NCBI GenBank assembly: GCA_934693215.1
Contig: CAKUVB010000040.1
Coordinates: 1-11,458 of the forward strand
Length of the DNA: 11,458 nt
Reading direction: 5' to 3'
DNA from: an uncultured Candidatus Melainabacteria bacterium
GTDB taxonomy: Bacteria; Cyanobacteriota; Vampirovibrionia; Gastranaerophilales; Gastranaerophilaceae
Made by a program: the position numbers and the translations under genes. Positions within the stretch are counted from its first letter, which is position 1; every line of letters begins with the position of its first letter. Below the pieces are notes generated by a model. That model was not told where the DNA came from. It saw only the letters and a list, made by a program, of their open reading frames with translations, and searched no databases. Below are positions 7,538 through 11,458 of this stretch, piece after piece.

Positions 7538-8698
7538 ATGGCAAGTAAATATTTTTTGTTATCAAAAACGACACAAAGGTTTGTAGATTATGAAGGTCGT
7601 GCTATTCGGCTTAATAAATCTACTCCATATACGGTTGACGAAGTTTTGATTGCAAAAAGAGGAAAATCTACACCTTGTAAAAAAATAACAACATTCAAGG
7701 ATAGTAATGGAAAAATTATGGAGAGAATTTTTAATTATACCGGTAAGCCAATAAGAAATAGAGTTTATCAAAGACAAGAACATGTTATAGGGGATAATGA
7801 AATTGTTCACTCAACGCAGATAAAAGAATATTTTTTACCTCAACAAATTGTTGATATATATAAGAAGTTTCAAGAAAATTTGAATGCATTTAATGTGCAG
7901 ACTGTTTTATGGAAAAAAGGAATGGTTCAGACGAACCATGTTTCTGATAATATAAATAATGGAGAAAAGATTTTATCAAAAACAACTATAACAACAGACC
8001 CTGTTTCATATAGTGATTTTTTGCATACTTTTGTTGAATATCCCAAAATAAAAAACGGAAAAATAGAACGGAAGCCTGTTAAGAGTTTAGAGTTTGGGGT
8101 TGATGGCTCGTATAATGTTGATTATGCATCAATAAATGCAAATGGTGTAAAATCACCAAATAATGATTCTTTTTTGGGGTATCGTATTCTTGGTATTGAT
8201 GATATGAAAGAGCCAATTACGGAAAAATTTATGAAAGATAGAGGTGTTGCGAATTTAGGGTATATAATTAATACAAATTATTTACCGGAAAATGGTTCAG
8301 AAACTCTATGTGGGTTGTTTTATGACGGTAATATAATGTTTAACAAATTACACGATTTCAAGTCAAAATCAAATTTTGTTTCTACATCATCTCATGAAGT
8401 CGAACATGGTTGGCAATATTATCTTGATGCAAGAAATGGCGGTAAACGTGGAGAAAATTTAGAGGAAATTGGTAGAACTTATGGAGAGATTACGAATAAA
8501 AAATTAAAAAAAGAGGCAGATGTTTATACTAAATCTATAGATAATTACGTTCCTCATTATGTAGATTATGCAAGATATCGCAAAAATTATATAGAAATAA
8601 AAGCAAATAAAGCCGGTGCAAAAGCAAAACAAGAATATGATGAACAGGGAAAAATAATAAGAGAAGATTTTCGACATATTCCAAAAGAACTTTTGTAG
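7538..8698 (+). CDS. Unrecognised protein with HExxH putative zinc-metalloprotease motif
   Basis: 386 residues; the family is not recognised. The key feature is 'SSHEVEHGWQYYLD', a His286-Glu-x-x-His290 zinc-protease signature followed by Trp-Gln (HExxHxxQ, as in several gluzincin-like families). A third ligand could be Glu353 in 'YIEIKANKAGAKA', 63 residues later, or Glu326 in 'KKEADVYTKS'. The Glu353 context resembles the 'E-x-x-A-x-x-x-G' pattern around third ligands. The N-terminal ~95 residues look like a small beta-rich domain (e.g. 'TTFKDSNGKIMERIFNYTGK'). The middle (about 95-270) is mixed and unassigned. There is no signal peptide or membrane segment, so it is cytoplasmic or exported by a non-Sec route. 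The ATG at 7538 has only a weak AGAAG about 13 nt upstream. A strong hairpin follows the stop. Protease activity is inferred from the motif only. Confidence 0.8.
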   Translation: MASKYFLLSKTTQRFVDYEGRAIRLNKSTPYTVDEVLIAKRGKSTPCKKITTFKDSNGKIMERIFNYTGKPIRNRVYQRQEHVIGDNEIVHSTQIKEYFLPQQIVDIYKKFQENLNAFNVQTVLWKKGMVQTNHVSDNINNGEKILSKTTITTDPVSYSDFLHTFVEYPKIKNGKIERKPVKSLEFGVDGSYNVDYASINANGVKSPNNDSFLGYRILGIDDMKEPITEKFMKDRGVANLGYIINTNYLPENGSETLCGLFYDGNIMFNKLHDFKSKSNFVSTSSHEVEHGWQYYLDARNGGKRGENLEEIGRTYGEITNKKLKKEADVYTKSIDNYVPHYVDYARYRKNYIEIKANKAGAKAKQEYDEQGKIIREDFRHIPKELL

Positions 8699-8705
8699 GT
8701 AATAA

Positions 8706-8738
8706 AAAACAAGCAAGAAAATTTTTCTTGCTTGTTTT
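8706..8738. terminator. Bidirectional rho-independent terminator
   Basis: A perfect 16-bp inverted repeat (8706-8721 with 8723-8738) has a single central base; the inner A-T pairs would open to form the loop. The stem core is CAAGCAAG/CTTGCTTG, flanked by A-runs on the left and T-runs on the right, so a U-tract forms in either direction. It sits between the stop of the HExxH gene (8698) and the stop of the NifX-fusion gene (8762) and can serve both. Confidence 0.85.
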
Positions 8739-8761
8739 GATATATTTATTTTTTGATTTTA

Positions 8762-9379
8762 TTAATGGCAGTGGTGATGTTCACCATGATTGTGACCATG
8801 ACAATGATGATGTTCTCCGCCACAGCTGTTTTCACCTGTCGCTAAACTATCGTTTAAGAATTGGTTAACTACGGTTTCTATTTCTAATTCAGGACAACCG
8901 GTGATAACTTTTACACCGTTTTGAGCAAATATTGCCATTGGACGTCCACCCATTCCACCTGCTAAAATAATATTAGCACCTTGAGTTGCTATCCAGCTAG
9001 CACTTTGGCAAGAAATTCCTTCTTCTGGAACTTTCTTTTCGATACTTATAATTTCTTTTGTTTCAGGATTTATTTCTACAAATGTGAAATATTCACAATG
9101 TCCAAAATGTCCACATAGTTTTTCATCTGCTGATGGAATTACAATTTTCATAATTTTATCTCCTTTTAGTTTTTCAATATTAGTTTGCAAAATTATCGCA
9201 CTTTCGAGTGCTTCAGTTTCGGTTATATTATGACTTTGGGCATATTCTTTTAAGATGTTTAAAACATCTTCGTTAATCCTTCTGTTGAACGGAACTTTTT
9301 TTCTACAAGTTTTTTTCCGTCCTGCATACTCTCTTTTTCCACCCCAACATTTATTTTTATCAAAACAGTTTTCGTTCAT
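8762..9379 (-). CDS. RHH-like domain fused to NifX/NifB-type cluster-binding domain with His/Cys-rich tail
   Basis: 205 residues from the ATG at 9379, with GAGG 6 nt upstream. An in-frame ATG at 9391 lies upstream of the predicted transcription start. Residues 1-76 begin with a Cys-containing basic segment ('CWGGKREYAGRKKTCRKK'), then 'VPFNRRINEDVLNILKEYA' and 'ITETEALESAI', resembling a small ribbon-helix-helix DNA-binding protein. Residues 77-181 are a dinitrogenase iron-molybdenum cofactor biosynthesis (NifX/NifB C-terminal) domain, with 'CGHFGHCEYF' (89-98) and 'ILAGGMGGRPMAIFAQNGVKVITG' (138-161, quoted as one motif region with key Gly residues). Such domains bind iron-sulfur or Mo-Fe clusters. 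The tail (189-205) has ten His and two Cys. No nif genes are near, so nitrogen fixation is not implied. An internal ATG at 9151 with a perfect AAGGAG could yield the C-terminal domain alone. Metal sensing or handling is an inference. Confidence 0.82.
   Translation of the reverse strand: MNENCFDKNKCWGGKREYAGRKKTCRKKVPFNRRINEDVLNILKEYAQSHNITETEALESAIILQTNIEKLKGDKIMKIVIPSADEKLCGHFGHCEYFTFVEINPETKEIISIEKKVPEEGISCQSASWIATQGANIILAGGMGGRPMAIFAQNGVKVITGCPELEIETVVNQFLNDSLATGENSCGGEHHHCHGHNHGEHHHCH
9160..9166 (-). promoter_or_regulatory. Strong internal ribosome binding site before the NifX domain
   Basis: AAAGGAG on the minus strand lies 8 nt before an in-frame ATG at 9151 (Met77), exactly where the NifX-type domain begins ('MKIVIPSADEK'). 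This site is better than the GAGG that serves the gene's own start. It predicts a second, 129-residue product, or shows that two genes were once separate and later joined in frame. Confidence 0.65.
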
Positions 9380-9395
9380 AATAAGCCTCATTATG

Positions 9396-9423
9396 ATTCT
9401 AACATATGGTTTGAATTTGTCAA
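9396..9423 (-). promoter_or_regulatory. Promoter of the RHH-NifX gene
   Basis: On the minus strand a perfect TTGACA (9423-9418) is followed after 16 bp by TAGAAT (9401-9396), preceded by TGT as an extended -10. Transcription would start near 9389, right at the GAGG ribosome binding site, leaving about 10 nt of leader before the ATG at 9379. This is the best-formed promoter in the window. Confidence 0.75.
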
Positions 9424-9455
9424 TACATATTCAAGATAAAAAGAGTTTTTTATTC

Positions 9456-9492
9456 AATAAAAAACGACCGATGATTTCATCATCGGTCGTTT
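9456..9492 (-). terminator. Rho-independent terminator of the rpsB-tsf operon
   Basis: A 14-bp stem (9462-9475 with 9479-9492) with a 3-nt loop contains the GC-rich core CGACCGATGA. Read on the minus strand it is followed by a run of six T, a textbook terminator placed 24 bp after the tsf stop. Its U-tract overlaps a second AT-only palindrome (9445-9465), which may contribute to the run. Confidence 0.88.
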
Positions 9493-9515
9493 AAGTTATT
9501 AAATTAAAAATTTAA

Positions 9516-10379
9516 TTATTTTGCAATTTGGCTCATTACTTCGTCAGCGAAATTGTCGTTACGTTTTTCAAGACCTTCACCAAGAACGAATCTTTCAAAT
9601 TTAACGATTTCTAATTTACCAGAAATTAATTGTTCAATTGTCATATCAGGATTTTTAACAAATGGTTGTTCTAATAAACATCTTTGAGCCATTAATTTGT
9701 TAACACGTCCTTCAACGATTTTTTCTCTAATTGCTTCAGGTTTTTTAGCTAAATCTTCTTTGCCCATTTCGATTTCTTTTTCGTGAGCGATAACATCAGC
9801 AGGGATTTCGTTTCTTGAAACGAATTCTGGAGCTGAAGATGCGATATGTAAACAAATATCTTTTGTTAATTCGTTATCTTTAGCAGATGTTTGAAGTAAT
9901 ACACCGATTTTACCGTTGTGGATATAAGATGCAACATTACCTTCGTATCTAGCAAATCTTCTGATAGTGATTTTTTCACCGATAGAAGCAATTTTTTCTT
10001 TTAATACGTCAGCAATAACTTTACCACATTTAGGGCAAGTTGTAGCTTCTAATGCTGCAACATCAGCCGGATTAGATTTAGCAACAACTTCTGCAAGTCC
10101 TGCTGTTAATTCTTTGAATTCATCATTCTTTGCAACAAAGTCAGTTTCGCAGTTAAGTTCAATAACTGCACCGCAATTATCATCAACGTAAGATTCTACT
10201 CTACCTTCAGCAGCGATTCTACCCATTTTCTTTTCAGCAGAAGCGATACCTTTTTGGCGAAGTACTTCCATAGCTTTTTCCATATCTCCGTCAACTTCAA
10301 CAAGTGCTTTTTTAGCGTCCATCATACCAGCACCAGTTTTATCACGAAGTTCTTTAACCATTGTAGCTGTAACGTTCAT
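9516..10379 (-). CDS. tsf: Translation elongation factor Ts
   Basis: 287 residues. EF-Ts exchanges GDP for GTP on EF-Tu in the cytoplasm. The N-terminal UBA-like domain 'MVKELRDKTGAGMMDAKKAL' and the 'CETDFVAKNDEF' signature (77-88) are intact, as are two dimerisation-type core repeats. The C-terminus 'LEQPFVKNPDMTIEQL' and 'FVLGEGLEKRNDNFADEV' resembles the cyanobacterial/plastid form. AAGGAG lies 7 nt before the start. Second gene of the operon after rpsB, 60 bp downstream, ending at a strong terminator. Unusual: 'CPKCGK' (Cys115/Cys118), a zinc-knuckle-like pair I do not recall in standard EF-Ts, occurs between the core repeats; Cys69 and Cys77 also lie nearby in sequence. Confidence 0.97.
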   Translation of the reverse strand: MNVTATMVKELRDKTGAGMMDAKKALVEVDGDMEKAMEVLRQKGIASAEKKMGRIAAEGRVESYVDDNCGAVIELNCETDFVAKNDEFKELTAGLAEVVAKSNPADVAALEATTCPKCGKVIADVLKEKIASIGEKITIRRFARYEGNVASYIHNGKIGVLLQTSAKDNELTKDICLHIASSAPEFVSRNEIPADVIAHEKEIEMGKEDLAKKPEAIREKIVEGRVNKLMAQRCLLEQPFVKNPDMTIEQLISGKLEIVKFERFVLGEGLEKRNDNFADEVMSQIAK

Positions 10380-10401
10380 TTAGATTCTCCTTATATAATT
10401 T

Positions 10402-10429
10402 AAAGGAACGAGGGAAACCCCGTTCCTTT
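10402..10429 (-). terminator. Intergenic hairpin between rpsB and tsf, possible attenuator or processing site
   Basis: AAAGGAACG pairs with CGTTCCTTT, and an inner GGG/CCC is separated from it by one bulged A, giving about 12 bp and a 3-nt loop. It begins 11 nt after the rpsB stop. On the minus strand only a weak run (TTTAAATTAT) follows, so complete termination is unlikely. A partial terminator or 3' protective stem that sets the S2:EF-Ts ratio is a reasonable inference. Confidence 0.6.
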
Positions 10430-10439
10430 GATATTAAAC

Positions 10440-11219
10440 TTAAACGTTTGCAGTTTCTTCAGATTTTACTTCTTCAGCAACACCTGCATCTTCTGCTTTG
10501 ATTGATTCGATTTTGCCAGAATTAGCTTTAGCTTCTTTTAGTTGTTTACCTTCAAGAACAGCATCTGCTAATTTTGAAGCGATTAATTTTACTGAACGGA
10601 TTGCATCATCATTACCAGGGATAATGTAATCAATACCTTCAGGGTTAGCATTTGTATCAGCTAAACAAATAACAGGAATGTTTAATTTGTTAGCTTCAGC
10701 AATTGCGATAGCTTCTTTCTTTTGGTCAACAACAAAGATTAAATCAGGAAGTCCTCTCATTTCTTTGATACCGCCAAGAGTTCTGCTTAATTTAGCAAGT
10801 TGTCTAGCAATTTGAGCTTGTTCTTTTTTAGGTAATTTTTCTACGTGACCGCTTGAAACGAAATCTTCTAATTCTCTAAGTTTGTTAACTCTAGTTCTGA
10901 TTGTTTCAAAGTTAGTAAGCATACCACCTAACCATCTTCTGTTGATGTAATAAGCACCAACTCTTTTAGCTTCTTCAGTAACAACTTCAGATGCTTGTTT
11001 TTTTGTTCCAACAAACAAAATGTTTTTGTTCTTTGCCGCAAAGTCTCTTACAACTTCGTAAGCTTTATCTAACAAATCAGTTGTTTTTCTTAAATCAAGT
11101 ACATAAATACCATTTCTCGCCCCATAAATGTATTGTTTCATTTTTGGGTTCCAGTGTTGTGTTTGGTGTCCGAAGTGAACGCCAGCTTCTAATAATTCAA
11201 TCATTGATGCTACTGCCAT
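10440..11219 (-). CDS. rpsB: 30S ribosomal protein S2
   Basis: 259 residues, a normal bacterial length. S2 is a late-assembling protein of the small subunit, needed for S1 binding in many bacteria. Family signatures are clear: 'LLEAGVHFGHQTQHWNPKMKQYIYGARNGIYVLDL' (N-terminal signature, key residues His16, His18, Trp23), 'NRRWLGGMLTNF' and 'PVICLADTNANPEGIDYIIPGNDDAIRS' (second signature). The C-terminal ~35 residues are Glu/Ala/Lys-rich and low complexity. AAGGAG lies 7 nt before the ATG at 11219. First gene of the operon with tsf, the common bacterial arrangement. A structured leader precedes it, consistent with autoregulation. Confidence 0.97.
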   Translation of the reverse strand: MAVASMIELLEAGVHFGHQTQHWNPKMKQYIYGARNGIYVLDLRKTTDLLDKAYEVVRDFAAKNKNILFVGTKKQASEVVTEEAKRVGAYYINRRWLGGMLTNFETIRTRVNKLRELEDFVSSGHVEKLPKKEQAQIARQLAKLSRTLGGIKEMRGLPDLIFVVDQKKEAIAIAEANKLNIPVICLADTNANPEGIDYIIPGNDDAIRSVKLIASKLADAVLEGKQLKEAKANSGKIESIKAEDAGVAEEVKSEETANV

Positions 11220-11255
11220 AGCATTTCTCCTTATAAATTAATGTGTTTTACTACG

Positions 11256-11314
11256 GGCTATACTGTTCCATCTTAAAAAATAAGACTAGGATAAACCTAT
11301 CGACCAGTGTAACC
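11256..11314 (-). ncRNA. Structured rpsB leader, candidate S2 autoregulatory RNA
   Basis: On the minus strand the leader can form an outer helix between 11314-11305 (GGUUACACUG) and 11265-11256 (CAGUAUAGCC): nine of ten positions pair, one as G-U, with one C-A mismatch. It encloses two small hairpins, UAGG/CCUA (11299-11287, loop UUUAU) and UCUUA/UAAGA (11285-11271, loop UUUUU), giving a three-way junction. The RNA lies between the predicted transcription start (about 11319) and the rpsB ribosome binding site. E. coli rpsB-tsf is repressed by S2 through its leader (the t44 RNA region), so a functional analogue is plausible. I have not matched it to a known RNA family. Confidence 0.5.
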
Positions 11315-11325
11315 AATGATATAGT

Positions 11326-11331
11326 ATTATA
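11326..11331 (-). promoter_or_regulatory. -10 element of the rpsB-tsf promoter
   Basis: A perfect TATAAT on the minus strand predicts a start near 11319 and a leader of about 100 nt, long compared with other genes here. At 17-bp spacing the -35 would be TTCTCT, a poor match; TTGTCG is closer to consensus but only 12 bp away. Confidence 0.5.
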
Positions 11332-11389
11332 AACATGATTTTTCGACAAGAGAATTGTGAAAAATCGTTAATTTTAAAGAAATTTTATA

Positions 11390-11410
11390 TTGGGGTTTAT
11401 GCAACCCCAA
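11390..11410. repeat. Inverted repeat, 8-bp stem with 5-nt loop
   Basis: TTGGGGTT (11390-11397) and AACCCCAA (11403-11410) are perfect reverse complements around TATGC. ACCCCGC follows at once, repeating the CCCC pattern. No U-tract follows in either direction, so it is not an evident terminator. It is much more G+C-rich than its surroundings, as palindromic units of dispersed intergenic repeats often are. Confidence 0.65.
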
Positions 11411-11427
11411 ACCCCGCACCAAATATT

Positions 11428-11458
11428 CTTTCTTTTTTATTGCGAAGAAAAAAGAAAG
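11428..11458. repeat. Inverted repeat at the window edge, possibly truncated
   Basis: CTTTCTTTTTT (11428-11438) is perfectly complementary to AAAAAAGAAAG (11448-11458) with a 9-nt loop. The match runs to the last base, so the stem may extend outside. It is purine/pyrimidine-skewed. It could be a terminator for a gene beyond the edge or one end of a repeat element that includes the neighbouring inverted repeat. Confidence 0.6.

Noticed and set aside
8504..8716. 70-codon minus-strand frame with a hydrophobic product overlapping the end of the HExxH gene
   Set aside because: The hydrophobic Phe/Ile/Tyr-rich product is what the antisense of Lys/Glu/Asn-rich coding sequence gives; it has no ribosome binding site and crosses the terminator.
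8762..9379. Evidence for a nitrogen-fixation locus
   Set aside because: A NifX-type domain alone is widespread in non-fixing anaerobes, and no nifH, nifD, nifK, nifE or nifN lies in the window.
9255..9494. 79-codon plus-strand frame running through the RHH-NifX promoter and tsf terminator
   Set aside because: It overlaps well-supported regulatory elements on the other strand and has no ribosome binding site.
11344..11349. TTGTCG as the -35 of the rpsB promoter
   Set aside because: Only 12 bp separate it from the TATAAT, too short for a sigma70-type promoter.
1..11458. CRISPR array, tRNA, rRNA, insertion sequence or phage genes
   Set aside because: I saw no regularly spaced direct repeats, no cloverleaf-like stretch, and no transposase, integrase or structural phage protein in any frame examined.

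Overview
The window is AT-rich (roughly one third G+C) and gene-dense. It suggests an uncultured, gut-type, host-associated bacterium. My best guess is a non-photosynthetic cyanobacterial relative (Vampirovibrionia/Melainabacteria, Gastranaerophilales-like). Two things point there. The C-terminal part of EF-Ts has a cyanobacterial/plastid-like 'FVLGEGLEK...FADEV' ending. The two membrane proteins at the left edge, one with an Asn/Lys-rich leader ending in 'TPAFKGF', look like lineage-specific families I associate with that group. This is recognition by eye, not a search result.

Layout. Bases 1-2218 (+) hold two tandem, translationally coupled paralogous membrane proteins of unknown function; the first is cut by the window edge. 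Bases 2219-2830 (-) encode thymidylate kinase. Bases 2952-3899 (+) encode an exported ankyrin-repeat protein with a BamE/SmpA-like tail. Bases 3903-5129 (-) encode a membrane-anchored ABC-type solute-binding protein with no transporter partners nearby. Bases 5222-6454 (+) encode the RarA/MgsA AAA+ ATPase. Bases 6460-7437 (-) encode a TPR protein. Bases 7538-8698 (+) encode an unrecognised protein with an HExxH metalloprotease signature. Bases 8762-9379 (-) encode a ribbon-helix-helix-like domain fused in frame to a NifX/NifB-type cluster-binding domain with a His/Cys-rich tail. Bases 9516-11219 (-) form the rpsB-tsf operon (ribosomal protein S2 and EF-Ts), with a structured leader RNA upstream and a hairpin between the genes. 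Bases 11390-11458 hold two inverted repeats that look like part of a dispersed intergenic element.

The genes form no single pathway. Housekeeping genes (tmk, rarA, rpsB, tsf) are interleaved with lineage-specific unknowns. Orientation mostly alternates, giving three convergent pairs with 0-5 bp between stop codons and two compact divergent promoter regions. Promoters sit unusually close to start codons: rarA is predicted leaderless, and the ankyrin, TPR and NifX-fusion mRNAs have predicted leaders of about 10-15 nt. The rpsB leader, at about 100 nt, is the exception and can fold into a three-way junction, as expected for S2 autoregulation.

The best candidates for something new are the tandem membrane-protein family, the HExxH protein, the RHH-NifX fusion with its strong internal ribosome binding site, and the rpsB leader. 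I see no CRISPR array, tRNA, rRNA, transposase or phage gene.
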